Shown here in pieces: positions 1-8,218 of a DNA stretch of 64,000 bases (position 1 is the first letter of the stretch; each line of letters opens with the position of its first letter). The notes beneath the pieces were generated by a model. It worked only from the letters and a program-made list of their open reading frames with translations, did no database searches and was not told the DNA's origin. The stretch comes from a candidate division NC10 bacterium CSP1-5 (GTDB lineage: Bacteria; Methylomirabilota; Methylomirabilia; Methylomirabilales; CSP1-5): assembly GCA_001443495.1 (NCBI GenBank), contig LDXR01000008.1, positions 58,987 to 122,986 on the forward strand, in the 5' to 3' direction. The position numbers were made by a program, and so were the translations under genes.

Positions 1-1
1 G

Positions 2-223
2 CTGGAGGAGCGCCTGCGGAGCAGGCAGAGCGACGCCCCCGACGAGATCGAGCGTCGTCTCCGAAGGGCCCGGGAAGAGATGAAGCGTTATGGCGACTAC
101 ACCTATGTGATCATCAACGATGTCCTGGAGCAAGCGGTCACTGATCTGTCCGCCATCATTGTGGCGGAACGGCACCGGAGCTTCCGCCTGAACTCTCGTG
201 TGCGGGGCCAGTTAGGCATTTGA
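2..223 (+). CDS. gmk: Guanylate kinase, C-terminal part (5' truncated by window edge)
   Basis: This is the last 73 residues of guanylate kinase, which phosphorylates GMP to GDP in the cytoplasm. The reading frame is open from base 2 to the TGA at 221-223. The visible part has the family's typical C-terminal pattern: the acidic/arginine helix around DEIERRLRRAREEM, then YGDYTYVIINDVLEQAV, which is the conserved 'Y-x-Y-x-(V/I)-x-N-D' segment of the LID and core, and a closing helix with ER. The P-loop lies outside the window. It sits 18 bp upstream of rpoZ, an order (gmk-rpoZ) that is very common in bacteria, so the two are probably co-transcribed. The identification is firm; only the start is missing. 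Confidence 0.9.
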   Translation: MEERLRSRQSDAPDEIERRLRRAREEMKRYGDYTYVIINDVLEQAVTDLSAIIVAERHRSFRLNSRVRGQLGI

Positions 224-241
224 CGAGGAGGGAGAGGACCA

Positions 242-679
242 ATGACCAATGTGCCCCTTGAGGACCTCATGGATAAGGTCGACAGCAAGTATCGGCTGGT
301 GATCATCGCGACAAAGCGAAGCCGGCAGCTCAATCAGGGGGCAGCCCCTACTATCCAGTCCAAAGGGCAAAAGCCGACCTACATCGCCCTGGAGGAGATG
401 GCGGCGGGCAAGGTTGAGTACACCGCGACCCCGCTTGAAGAAGTGGTCAAAACGGGGGTCTTCGCAGAGGCGGTCAAGCCCACCTGGTTCAGGGAAATCG
501 CCCCCGAGGCGGTCACGGCCGAGGAAGGGACGGAAGAGGAAGAAGAGCAGGAAGCTGAGGAGGCGGCTCCTGCTGAGGCGGAAGAGGAGGTGGCGGAGGT
601 CGTCCCGCCGGAGGTTGAAGGGGAGTTCGTCGATCTCGACCAGATAGAGAAGGCGGCCGAAGAAGAGGAAGAAGGATAG
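242..679 (+). CDS. rpoZ: RNA polymerase omega subunit with long acidic tail
   Basis: Omega helps assemble and stabilise core RNA polymerase by binding the beta' subunit. The N-terminal part has the omega signature: MTNVPLEDLMDKVDSKYRLV, then an ATKRSRQLNQG stretch and a late ALEEMAAGKVEY helix. A purine-rich Shine-Dalgarno sequence (GAGGAGGGAGAGG) lies just before the ATG. The protein is 145 residues, clearly longer than the usual 60-100. The extra length is a glutamate/alanine-rich tail (about residues 90-145) of low complexity ending in a run of glutamates. The function of this tail is unknown. It follows gmk and precedes mobA. Confidence 0.93.
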   Translation: MTNVPLEDLMDKVDSKYRLVIIATKRSRQLNQGAAPTIQSKGQKPTYIALEEMAAGKVEYTATPLEEVVKTGVFAEAVKPTWFREIAPEAVTAEEGTEEEEEQEAEEAAPAEAEEEVAEVVPPEVEGEFVDLDQIEKAAEEEEEG

Positions 680-703
680 GGGAATCGCATCGCGGCGGAA
701 TGA

Positions 704-1306
704 GTGATGATGATCAGCGGGGTCATCCTGGCGGGGGGACAGTCCACCCGGATGGGCCGCAACAAGGCGGTCCTCGAGATCGGGGGGAAACGCCTCATCG
801 ACCGATTGGCCCATGGACTTCAGGGAATTTTCCCAGAGGTCATCATCGTGGCGAATACCCCGGGCCTGTACGATGACGTCGGTGTGCGGGTCGTCCCGGA
901 CCTCATCCCCGATAAGGGGTCCCTGGGCGGCATCTACACCGCCACGGCGACCGCCAGGCACCCGTGGGCCTTTGTGATGGCATGCGATATGCCGTTCTTC
1001 AACCCGGGCCTGATCCGGCATCTCGCGACCCTGACCCACGGCTGGGATGCGGTCGTCCCGTACACCGGCGATTGGGAGCCCCTCTTTGCCCTGTACGCCA
1101 AGACGTGTCTTCCCGAGATGGAGCGCCTGATCCGCGCCGGCGATTTAAAGATCGCGCGGTTCTTTCCCTCCGTCAGGGTCCGGCGGGTGGGCCCGGACGA
1201 GCTCGGGCCGCACGATCCGCAAGGGCTCAGCCTCTTTAATATGAATACCCCAGAGGAGTTCGCCCGGGCCGAGGAGTGGTGGCGGCAGCTCACAGCGACG
1301 GCGTAG
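704..1306 (+). CDS. mobA: Molybdenum cofactor guanylyltransferase
   Basis: MobA transfers GMP from GTP to molybdopterin to make the guanine dinucleotide form of the molybdenum cofactor. The sequence opens with the nucleotidyltransferase signature VILAGGQSTRMGRNKAVLEI (residues 6-25), which binds the GTP phosphates. It continues with the CDMPFFNP motif near residue 90 that carries the metal-binding aspartate. The length of 200 residues is typical. The start is a GTG at 704 followed directly by two ATG codons at 707 and 710, so the exact start is uncertain by one or two residues. The gene lies 24 bp after rpoZ and one base before the next gene, which suggests one operon. Its presence implies molybdoenzymes elsewhere in the genome. 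Confidence 0.9.
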   Translation: MMMISGVILAGGQSTRMGRNKAVLEIGGKRLIDRLAHGLQGIFPEVIIVANTPGLYDDVGVRVVPDLIPDKGSLGGIYTATATARHPWAFVMACDMPFFNPGLIRHLATLTHGWDAVVPYTGDWEPLFALYAKTCLPEMERLIRAGDLKIARFFPSVRVRRVGPDELGPHDPQGLSLFNMNTPEEFARAEEWWRQLTATA

Positions 1307-1307
1307 C

Positions 1308-2567
1308 ATGCTCATCCTCGCTGCCAGATACCTCCTCCCGGTGAGCCACCCCCCGATCCGCGACGGGGCCCTCCTCATTGAAGGGGCCCGCATCCGCGCC
1401 GTCGGGCCGCGGGTGAGTCTCCGCAGGCAGTATCCCGGGTCGGCGGTGCGCGATCTGGGGGAGGCGATCCTCCTCCCCGGCCTCGTCAACGTCCACACCC
1501 ATCTCGAACTGAGTGCCCTTCGTGGAGATGTCCCTCCGGGTCATTCCTTCGTCGACTGGGTCTTGAATCTGCTCCAGCGGAAGCGCGGCCTCTCCTGGGA
1601 AGCGTGTGCGACCGCTGCGGAGGCAGGGGCCGCCGAGCTCATCCGGTCCGGCACCACCTGTGTCGGCGAGGTGACCGCGACGGGGGCAAGCCTTGCCGGA
1701 TTGGGCAAGAGCGGCCTCCGGGCAGTGGTCTACCGCGAGGTGATCGGCCTGGACGATGCCGGCGCCGAGCAGATTGCCGAGACCCCCTTCGCGCATCTGG
1801 CGGCGATGCGGGAGGAGGTCCGGGGGAGTCCGCTCGAGGTCGGCATCTCTCCCCATGCGGCCTACAGCGTCTCGCCCGGGCTCTTCCGCCTGTGTCGTGA
1901 TCTTCAGCAACGGTTGGGACTCAAGGCGGCGATCCACATGGCCGAGAGCTCAGCCGAGATCGAGTATCTTCGATCGGGGACGGGCGAGATCCGGACCCGC
2001 CTCCTGCCGGGGACGGGCTGGGGTGACGTTCCGCCGCCGATTCTCGGGGCGACGCCGGTCCAGTATCTGCACCACCTGGGGTTCTTAGATCCGCAGTGCC
2101 TTGTGATCCACGCCGTCCACCTCACAGAGGCCGATCTCGAGATTTTGGCCCAGACCCGGGGCGCCGTTGCACATTGCCCCCGGTCCAACGCGTATCTCGA
2201 CGTGGGCAGAGCGCCGCTGAAGGCGCTCCGGGATCTCGGGATCACCGTGGGCCTCGGCACCGATTCGCTGGCGAGCGCCGAAAGCCTCAGCCTCTGGGAC
2301 GAGATCCGTTTTGCCCATCAGGCGCATGGCGGTCTGCTCTCCCCCGCAGAGTGGATCCGGATGGCGACCACGGGGGGCGCCCGGGCCCTGGGTCTTGACC
2401 GCGAGATCGGGACCTTGGAGCCGGGGAAACGGGCCGATCTGACCGCCCTCGCCCTGGACGGACCGGAGGCTGACCTGTATGAGTTTCTGCTGCACGAGGC
2501 GAGTGCAGCCAAGGTCTTGCTCACCACGGTGGACGGGAGACCGCGGTACGAGAGGGAGCCGTTGTGA
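1308..2567 (+). CDS. mqnX: Amidohydrolase, probable aminodeoxyfutalosine deaminase (MqnX type)
   Basis: A 419-residue metal-dependent amidohydrolase. The metal-binding HTHLE motif follows LLPGLVNV (about residue 65). A second histidine cluster is at GISPHAAYSVSP, a third at AVHLTEADL, and the catalytic aspartate at GLGTDSLAS (about residue 320). The closest families are MtaD/SsnA-type purine deaminases. The stop codon overlaps the GTG start of mqnA by four bases, so the two proteins are translationally coupled. In the futalosine route to menaquinone, MqnX deaminates 6-amino-6-deoxyfutalosine to futalosine. The function is therefore inferred from family plus neighbour; a methylthioadenosine or S-adenosylhomocysteine deaminase is the main alternative. 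Confidence 0.72.
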   Translation: MLILAARYLLPVSHPPIRDGALLIEGARIRAVGPRVSLRRQYPGSAVRDLGEAILLPGLVNVHTHLELSALRGDVPPGHSFVDWVLNLLQRKRGLSWEACATAAEAGAAELIRSGTTCVGEVTATGASLAGLGKSGLRAVVYREVIGLDDAGAEQIAETPFAHLAAMREEVRGSPLEVGISPHAAYSVSPGLFRLCRDLQQRLGLKAAIHMAESSAEIEYLRSGTGEIRTRLLPGTGWGDVPPPILGATPVQYLHHLGFLDPQCLVIHAVHLTEADLEILAQTRGAVAHCPRSNAYLDVGRAPLKALRDLGITVGLGTDSLASAESLSLWDEIRFAHQAHGGLLSPAEWIRMATTGGARALGLDREIGTLEPGKRADLTALALDGPEADLYEFLLHEASAAKVLLTTVDGRPRYEREPL

Positions 2568-3385
2568 GACGACCCCGGGTCGGCAAGGTCCGCTATATCA
2601 ACTGCGAGCCGGTCTATTCTGGGATCGAAGAGGGGGCCGTGGAGGCCGGCTGTGATCTGATCGAGGGGAGTCCGGCGGAGCTGAACCGCATGCTCGCGCG
2701 GGGTGACCTGGATGTCTCGGTGATCTCTTCGTTAGCCTATGCGCAGGCTCCAGCGGACTTCCGGCTCCTTGCGGACCTAGCGATCGCGTGTGACGGCGCG
2801 GTGGGGAGCGTGCTCTGCGTGAGCCGACTGCCGCTTCAAAACTTGGATGGCGAACGCATCCTCGTCACCCCGGAATCCCTTACCTCGGTCTATCTGCTCC
2901 GGCTCCTACTCCAGCGAAGCTACGGTGTCCGCCCGGTCTACCTTCGGGCGGAGGTCCCCGAGGAGTTTCCGGCGGAGGTCGCCGCGGGTCTGTACATCGG
3001 GGATCCGGCGCTGCGGGCGGGACATGCGCGCCGATACCCTCATCAATTCGACCTGGGGCAGGGGTGGAAAGAGCTCACCGGCCTCCCATTCGTTTTTGCC
3101 CTCTGGGCGGTCCGGGAGGAGTTTTACCGGGCGAATCCCGAACGCACACGGCAACTGCATCGCGCGCTGCTCGCGTCGAAGGTGTATAGTCTGGGCCGGG
3201 CCGAGGCCCTCAGTGCCGCAGTCCATGGCCGGGTCGGCATCAGTGAGGAGGCCTGCCTGAACTATTTTCGCAAGCAGCTCTCCTTTGACCTCACGCCGAG
3301 GCACCTGGAGGGGTTCGAACAGTTCCTCCAGAGCCCGGAACTCGATGGGCTCGTCAGCCGTCCGGTTCCCTGGCGGTTTGCGTAG
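2564..3385 (+). CDS. mqnA: Chorismate dehydratase of the futalosine pathway
   Basis: MqnA converts chorismate to 3-(1-carboxyvinyl)oxybenzoate, the entry step of the alternative (futalosine) menaquinone pathway. It has the periplasmic-binding-protein-like fold without a signal peptide. Family features visible are VGKVRYINCEPVYSGI at the N terminus, the SPAELNRMLARGDLDVSVIS stretch (residues 35-55), the glycine-rich IGDPALR motif near residue 145, and FVFALWAVR near residue 178. The length of 273 residues is normal. It starts with GTG inside the stop of the preceding deaminase gene (GTGA overlap). Menaquinone is the usual quinone for anaerobic or microaerobic respiration, so the pair hints at such a lifestyle. 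Confidence 0.88.
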   Translation: MRRPRVGKVRYINCEPVYSGIEEGAVEAGCDLIEGSPAELNRMLARGDLDVSVISSLAYAQAPADFRLLADLAIACDGAVGSVLCVSRLPLQNLDGERILVTPESLTSVYLLRLLLQRSYGVRPVYLRAEVPEEFPAEVAAGLYIGDPALRAGHARRYPHQFDLGQGWKELTGLPFVFALWAVREEFYRANPERTRQLHRALLASKVYSLGRAEALSAAVHGRVGISEEACLNYFRKQLSFDLTPRHLEGFEQFLQSPELDGLVSRPVPWRFA

Positions 3386-3390
3386 ATGGG

Positions 3391-4065
3391 ATGATAATCT
3401 CCGTGAGGCGGTCCGGCGGATCGAGGCATATAGATCTCCTCATCTTCGACCTGGACGGCACGTTGGCCGATACGCGGGCCGACCTCACTGCGGCAGTCAA
3501 CCACACCCTGGAGAAGCTGGCACTTCCCCCACTCTCCATGGAGCAGGTCTGCCGGTACGTCGGCGATGGCCTGGAGACTCTCCTGAGCCGGGCGCTGGGA
3601 CTACAGCACGGTGACCTTGTGGACAATGCGGTGCGGCTCTTTCGAGACTATTATGGACTGCACCTGCTCGATCGGACCCGCCTCTATCCCGGAGTCCGGG
3701 AGACCCTCGAGCATTTCCGCGGGAAGCGAAAGGCCATCGTGACCAACAAGCCGCTCGCCTTCAGCGAGCGCATCCTCGCAGGTCTCGAGATCGAGAGCCA
3801 CTTCGAGGTCATCCTGGGCGGGGACAGTACAGTTCAGCGCAAGCCGCATCCGGAGCCTGCTCTGAAGGTCCTGACCCTCACCGGAGTTGATCCGCGGCTG
3901 GCGGCCATGGTCGGGGACAGCCCCGCTGATATCGAGATGGCAAGACAGGCTGGGCTTTATAGCGTCGGCGTGACGTACGGCCTGCGGTCCGCCGAGGAGG
4001 TTCGGGCGGCGGGACCTGATCTGCTGCTCGAGAGTCTGCCCGAGCTGCGGCACCATCTGCGCTGA
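3391..4065 (+). CDS. gph: HAD-family phosphatase, phosphoglycolate phosphatase-like
   Basis: A 224-residue HAD hydrolase of the Gph/PPase subfamily. Motif I is FDLDGTLADT (about residues 19-28, nucleophile Asp and acid/base Asp). Motif II is the threonine in AIVTNKP, motif III the lysine in QRKPHPEP, and motif IV MVGDSPADIEMA. The cap domain between motif I and II is helical, as in phosphoglycolate phosphatases. Such enzymes remove 2-phosphoglycolate made by DNA repair or oxygenase side reactions, but other small phosphates are possible substrates. It begins five bases after mqnA and is the last gene before a repeat array, so it probably closes the rpoZ-mqnA operon. Confidence 0.75.
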   Translation: MIISVRRSGGSRHIDLLIFDLDGTLADTRADLTAAVNHTLEKLALPPLSMEQVCRYVGDGLETLLSRALGLQHGDLVDNAVRLFRDYYGLHLLDRTRLYPGVRETLEHFRGKRKAIVTNKPLAFSERILAGLEIESHFEVILGGDSTVQRKPHPEPALKVLTLTGVDPRLAAMVGDSPADIEMARQAGLYSVGVTYGLRSAEEVRAAGPDLLLESLPELRHHLR

Positions 4066-4078
4066 CGACGACCGGTCG

Positions 4079-4215
4079 CGGTTCAGGGTTCAGAGTTCAC
4101 GGTTCATGGACTTCGCGCCGAACCTCGAACCGTAAACCATGAACTGTTGACTATTAACTCTTAACTATCCGGCCTAAGCACTCGACTCTCAACCGTGAAC
4201 CCTGAACTATGAACG
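4079..4215 (+). repeat. Heptad repeat array (GTTCAGG/GTTCACG type) with inverted arms
   Basis: The gap after the HAD phosphatase is filled by imperfect 7-bp units. The left part reads GGTTCAG-GGTTCAG-AGTTCAC-GGTTCAT. The right part carries the opposite orientation, with units such as CGTGAAC, CCTGAAC, TATGAAC and GATGAAC. The two halves can pair to form a long imperfect hairpin. The last two units contain the ATG codons of the next gene. Similar arrays recur near 25.1, 26.9, 54.8-55.2, 59.6 and 61.4-61.6 kb. They resemble the short tandemly repeated repetitive (STRR) sequences known from cyanobacteria. Confidence 0.8.
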
Positions 4216-4898
4216 ATGAACGATCTCAGATCTTGGAAAGACTCCAGGCGCAGGCTGACGAGCTGTTGGGGCAGACACCGACCCTCTTCGCCTACGGCAT
4301 CGCCGATCCTGGTGAGTTTCCCGCCCTCAGGGATGTGCACTTGGCCGCCTATATGGAGCCCGGCCTTCCACCCGAGAGCTACTTTCACGTAGAGATTCGA
4401 CTGGAGACGTTACTGGAAGAGGCGCTGGCGGTCCCTGCAGCCGGGGCGCGGATCCTGAACGGGGCACCCCTGACATTTCAGGGTGCCGTCCTGACGGCGG
4501 GCCGGGCCATTTACAGCCGCGACGAAGGGTCGCGAATCGCCTTTGAAGAGAGGGTACGGGCCCTCGGGGATCTTTCGTCTCCCGACCCGATCAAGGAAGT
4601 GGCGGGCCGCTACGCTCTGCAATCGGCCATCACTTCGTGCCTCGCGGTCTGTCTCCATCTTGCCTCCGCGTTGAAGCTTCGCCCTCCCCGGGACTTCATC
4701 GATATTCCCGAGGTCCTGGCGGAGATCGGTCTGTTAGAGGGAGATGTGGCTCGGGAACTGGCCCGCCTGATCGGGATTCGCAATCAGCTCGTCCACGATC
4801 CTGCCGAGGGAGATCCCACGCTTTTCGAGGGGCTGCCCGGTCATCTGGCGAGTCTGGATCGTTTTGCCCACGCCGTCCGGGAGCGTCTCCAGAAGTAA
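4209..4898 (+). CDS. Fused degenerate nucleotidyltransferase (MNT-like) and HEPN domain protein
   Basis: A 229-residue protein in two parts. The N-terminal half (about 20-120) has the shape of a minimal nucleotidyltransferase: LFAYGIADPGEF stands where active enzymes have L-F-G-S-x-A-x-G, and RDVHLAAYME stands where they have the D-x-D-L strand. The catalytic glycine-serine and second aspartate seem lost, so this half is probably inactive. The C-terminal half (about 135-229) is a helical HEPN domain with the RNase motif R-x4-H in RNQLVHD (about residue 200). Separate MntA antitoxin and HepT toxin genes form type VII toxin-antitoxin pairs; here they seem joined in one chain. The ATG lies inside the upstream heptad array and no good Shine-Dalgarno sequence is visible. 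Role as toxin-antitoxin is inferred. Confidence 0.6.
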   Translation: MNDERSQILERLQAQADELLGQTPTLFAYGIADPGEFPALRDVHLAAYMEPGLPPESYFHVEIRLETLLEEALAVPAAGARILNGAPLTFQGAVLTAGRAIYSRDEGSRIAFEERVRALGDLSSPDPIKEVAGRYALQSAITSCLAVCLHLASALKLRPPRDFIDIPEVLAEIGLLEGDVARELARLIGIRNQLVHDPAEGDPTLFEGLPGHLASLDRFAHAVRERLQK

Positions 4899-4941
4899 CC
4901 CCAGGACGTACCAATTTCCGTAATTCGCCTCTCGGGTTCTC

Positions 4942-5370
4942 TCATCCCCTTCTGTGGCGGCACCAGGCGTACAGCGCGTCGTACAGGGGGAATTCGAGCC
5001 GCAGCTTCTCGTGATCATCCGGGCAAGAGAGATAGAACCCTTCGGCGATCGCCTTGAGTCCGGCGGCCTGCGGGACAATGTGTACGTCGGCTTCGATGTC
5101 GGCCCCGTGGACAATCTTGGCCAGCTCTCGGAGGGCGGGATCATCAAGCCGGTACTCCTCGATGAGGACTTCAAAGCTGCACTTGTTCCCTCGATGGGTG
5201 TAATCGGCCCCCGGCGTGTCAAATGATCTCCCTCCCCCCGTACGGGCGATCTCCAATACCTGCTCCTTCGGGACGAAGAGGAACTCTGCGTCCGGATCGA
5301 TAAACTTCTTGATGAGCCACGGACAGGCCACTCGGTCAGTCTTTGCTCCCTCTCGCGTTACCCACTTCAC
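4942..5370 (-). CDS. Stand-alone ChrB C-terminal domain protein
   Basis: A 142-residue protein matching the C-terminal domain of ChrB, the regulator/accessory protein of chromate resistance operons. It begins MKWVTREGAKTDRVACPWLI, with the conserved 'R-x-(K/R)-x-D-R-x-A-C-P-W-L-I' pattern, followed by FIDPDAEFLFVP and a DTPGADYTHRGNKCSFEVL segment with conserved histidine and cysteine residues. ChrB in Proteobacteria has an extra N-terminal DNA-binding region, absent here, and no chromate transporter ChrA is adjacent. Small proteins of this kind occur alone in many genomes, and their role is unknown. It is divergent from or unrelated to the genes on either side; the tail nearly meets the HEPN gene end (43 bp gap). 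Confidence 0.75.
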   Translation of the reverse strand: MKWVTREGAKTDRVACPWLIKKFIDPDAEFLFVPKEQVLEIARTGGGRSFDTPGADYTHRGNKCSFEVLIEEYRLDDPALRELAKIVHGADIEADVHIVPQAAGLKAIAEGFYLSCPDDHEKLRLEFPLYDALYAWCRHRRG

Positions 5371-5755
5371 AATTGCTCCCCTCCTCTTCGGGTCTGCCCC
5401 ATTTCTCCCGTCCCGCCCGGTCGATGCCTGTCCTAGTCTCCCGAGTCTTATGGCGCAATCAAATGCGTTCTCCTTCGGGGTGTCAAGGCCTTTCCCAGGG
5501 GCTGGTGGCCCGCTCGGGAGAAGGGGCCGAAGGGCGAGGCGTCAGCATCATGGCAGCTGCGCAGACTTCGCGAGGGAAGGTGGGTCCTCGGCGTTGAGGA
5601 GGGTTGAAGGAATTCGCTTGTCGGGATCGGCCATTTCTTGATAGCTTTCATGTCTCCGCGGGGCGGACAGGCCAGTGCGATACCCGAGGAGATGGCGAGG
5701 AGCCTTGAATCCTCGACGGCTCTAGGACAGTCTAGCGCTTGGGGGACCGAGAGTC
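5371..5755. other. Gap of 385 bases without a recognised gene
   Basis: The gap separates the minus-strand ChrB-like gene from the plus-strand ergothioneine genes and should hold both promoters. Short open frames are present on both strands, but none has a recognisable domain or a convincing ribosome binding site. No hairpin or repeat stands out. Confidence 0.5.
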
Positions 5756-6748
5756 GTGGTACCACAGCAATGGGAATCCAAGCTTCATTTTGGCCCCGCT
5801 TCGGGGGACAATGGCCCCTTCCCTCACCTGGCCGAGGACGTCCGAAGGGGCCTGACCCGGATCCCCAAGGAGCTGCCGCCGAAGTACTTCTATGACGCGC
5901 GAGGCTCAGCGCTGTTCGAGCAGATCTGCGAGCTGCCTGAGTACTACCTGACCCGCACAGAGCGCGCCTTACTCATCCAGATCGCCGGTGAAGTCGTTGC
6001 GTCCGTTCGGCCCGCCACCCTGGTTGAGTTCGGTTCGGGAAGCTGCCGCAAGACCCGCATCCTGCTCGACGCGATGGCGCGCCGTGAACTCCTGGATTGT
6101 TACGTCCCGATCGACCTGAACGAAGATCTGCTCCGGCAGACGACGCAGACGCTCAACGAGGAATACCCCGGCTTGCGCGTCCAGGGGGTGATCGGTGACT
6201 TCGAACAACCGGTGGAGATCCTCCCGACCGGGGAACCCAGGCTGGTCGCTTTCCTGGGCAGCACCATCGGGAACCTCACCCACGATGGGGCCATCGGCTT
6301 TCTCCGCAATGTGGCTCGCCTGCTCGCTCCGGAGGATCGATTCCTGCTCGGCACGGACCTCGTCAAGGACGTGAGGGTTCTGGAGCGGGCGTACAATGAT
6401 GCCGCCGGCGTCACCGCCGCCTTCAATCGGAACATTCTTTCCGTGATCAACGAGCACTTGGACGGCCATTTCGAGCCGAATCGCTTCGAGCATCTCGCCT
6501 TTTACAACAAAGAAGACTCGCGGATCGAAATGCATCTGGTCGCTCGTCAGTCACATCAGGTTTCCATCGATGCCATCGGACTCACGGTGGAGTTTGCGAG
6601 GGGTGAATCGATCCGGACGGAGATCAGCTGCAAATATACCCGGGCGATGGTTGAGGGGATGCTCGCAGAGGCCGGCCTTCGCTTGCTCCGATGGGATACG
6701 GACAAGGATCGCCTGTTTGCCCTTTCGCTTTCCACCCTCCTGCATTAA
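5756..6748 (+). CDS. egtD: L-histidine N-alpha-methyltransferase (ergothioneine synthesis)
   Basis: EgtD methylates histidine three times with S-adenosylmethionine to make hercynine, the first step to ergothioneine. The 330-residue sequence has the family layout: PPKYFYDARGSALFEQICEL (about residues 41-60), the SAM-binding VEFGSGSCRKTRIL motif (about 90-103), VPIDLNEDLL, and FLGSTIGNLTH (about 165). The C-terminal IRTEISCKYTR motif contains residues that hold the histidine substrate in characterised enzymes. A GTG at 5756 is used as start; no in-frame ATG precedes the conserved region. The next gene is egtB, about 90 bp downstream, so both encode enzymes of the same pathway. Cytosolic enzyme; identification is firm. 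Confidence 0.93.
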   Translation: MVPQQWESKLHFGPASGDNGPFPHLAEDVRRGLTRIPKELPPKYFYDARGSALFEQICELPEYYLTRTERALLIQIAGEVVASVRPATLVEFGSGSCRKTRILLDAMARRELLDCYVPIDLNEDLLRQTTQTLNEEYPGLRVQGVIGDFEQPVEILPTGEPRLVAFLGSTIGNLTHDGAIGFLRNVARLLAPEDRFLLGTDLVKDVRVLERAYNDAAGVTAAFNRNILSVINEHLDGHFEPNRFEHLAFYNKEDSRIEMHLVARQSHQVSIDAIGLTVEFARGESIRTEISCKYTRAMVEGMLAEAGLRLLRWDTDKDRLFALSLSTLLH

Positions 6749-6841
6749 AATCATCGTCTCACGGTGCCTGTGGTCGTTTCGGTCTGCCCTCTCACAGAAA
6801 TCACCCTGTGTCGGGGTGTTCAAGCGGTCCGAGACGTGGGG

Positions 6842-8170
6842 ATGTGCATGAGGGGACGCTCCGAGATCACTGCCGCCGAGCTGGCTAAAATCTTGATCGA
6901 TGCGCGTGCACGGACCCTCGCGCTGGTCTCGGATCTCACCGACGAGCAGTTGATGGGGCCTCGCCTGCCGACCGTGAACCCTTTGCTCTGGGAGATCGGG
7001 CACGTGTCCTGGTTCCAGGAGAAGTGGGTCTTGCGGCATCGCGGCAAGGAAAAACCCATTCGTGGGGATGGTGATGCGCTCTATGACTCGGGCCGTGTGC
7101 CCCATGACAGCCGGTGGGACCTGCCCCTTCCGTCAAGAAACGAAACCTTGGCGTACATGCAGCAGGTGATGAACCGGATCATCGAGCGGCTCGGTGCGAT
7201 CGAGCTGGACCGGGAGGAGATGTACTTCCATTACCTGGCCGTCTTCCATGAAGACATGCACGATGAGGCGTTCACATATACGAGGCAGACCCTGGGGTAC
7301 CCACGCCCCCCCCTCACCGCCCTTCCCGAAGGGGCCCGTGATGGCCAGACCAGCGGCGGGCCGCTTTCGGGCGATGTGGAGATTCCCGGAGGGACGTTTC
7401 TCCTCGGGGCGACACCGGATATCCCCTTTGTCTTCGACAATGAAAAATGGGCCCATCCCGCCGTGATCCGGCCCTTTCGCATCGCGCGCGCGCCGGTCAC
7501 CAACCTTGAATTCGCGGCCTTTGTGGAGGACAAAGGATATCTTAGGCGGGAGTGCTGGAATGATGAGGGGTGGTCGTGGCGCGAACAGGCCAGGGCCGAG
7601 CATCCGCTGTACTGGCATCGCGAGGCCGGGGGGCGTTGGTATCGTCGGCGCTATGACGAACTCGCTCCGCTGGAGGAACATCACCCCGTCATTCACGTCA
7701 ACTGGTACGAGGCCGAGGCCTACTGTCGTTGGGCGGGCCGGCGACTGCCGACCGAGGCCGAGTGGGAAGTGGCGGCCAGCGGCGAGCCATCGCCCGATCG
7801 CCGGACAGTCGCGGGACGCAAGCGGACCTTCCCGTGGGGCGAAGACCCGCCGTCGCCCGCAGTGGCCAACCTGGACGCCCACACCGGGGGGTGTATCGAT
7901 GTCGGCGCCCTGGCCGCTGGCGAGAGCGCCTTTGGGTGTCGCCAGATGGTCGGCAACGTGTGGGAGTGGACGAACACCACCTTCGGACCCTACCCCGGCT
8001 TCGTGCCCGACCCCTACAAGGAGTATTCAGAGCCGTGGTTCGGAACGCGCAGGGTGCTGCGCGGGGGATGTTGGGCGACCCGCTCACGCCTCATCCGCAA
8101 TACCTGGCGGAATTTCTATACACCCGACCGCCGTGACGTCCTGGCGGGCTTTCGCACCTGCGCACCCTGA
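6842..8170 (+). CDS. egtB: Ergothioneine biosynthesis sulfoxide synthase EgtB
   Basis: EgtB is a non-haem iron enzyme that joins hercynine to a cysteine-type thiol with oxygen. The N-terminal DinB-like four-helix domain holds the iron ligands: one histidine in EIGHVSWFQEKW and two in HEDMHDEAF (about residues 50 and 135-140). The C-terminal half is the formylglycine-generating-enzyme fold, with VNWYEAEAYCRWAGRRLPTE, GNVWEWT and the closing RGGCWATR and GFR motifs. An upstream GTG at 6764 gives 26 more residues, but they resemble no family member, so the ATG at 6842 is preferred. SenA, the selenoneine synthase, is a close relative; no senB or senC gene is adjacent, so EgtB is favoured. Lies between egtD and an ABC transporter. 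Confidence 0.88.
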   Translation: MCMRGRSEITAAELAKILIDARARTLALVSDLTDEQLMGPRLPTVNPLLWEIGHVSWFQEKWVLRHRGKEKPIRGDGDALYDSGRVPHDSRWDLPLPSRNETLAYMQQVMNRIIERLGAIELDREEMYFHYLAVFHEDMHDEAFTYTRQTLGYPRPPLTALPEGARDGQTSGGPLSGDVEIPGGTFLLGATPDIPFVFDNEKWAHPAVIRPFRIARAPVTNLEFAAFVEDKGYLRRECWNDEGWSWREQARAEHPLYWHREAGGRWYRRRYDELAPLEEHHPVIHVNWYEAEAYCRWAGRRLPTEAEWEVAASGEPSPDRRTVAGRKRTFPWGEDPPSPAVANLDAHTGGCIDVGALAAGESAFGCRQMVGNVWEWTNTTFGPYPGFVPDPYKEYSEPWFGTRRVLRGGCWATRSRLIRNTWRNFYTPDRRDVLAGFRTCAP

Positions 8171-8218
8171 GGAGTTCGCCAGAGGCAGTCAGACAACGTT
8201 CGCACTTCTCGTTACTGG

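Noticed and set aside
6764-6841. Upstream GTG start for egtB
   Set aside because: The 26 added residues do not resemble the family; ATG at 6842 fits better.
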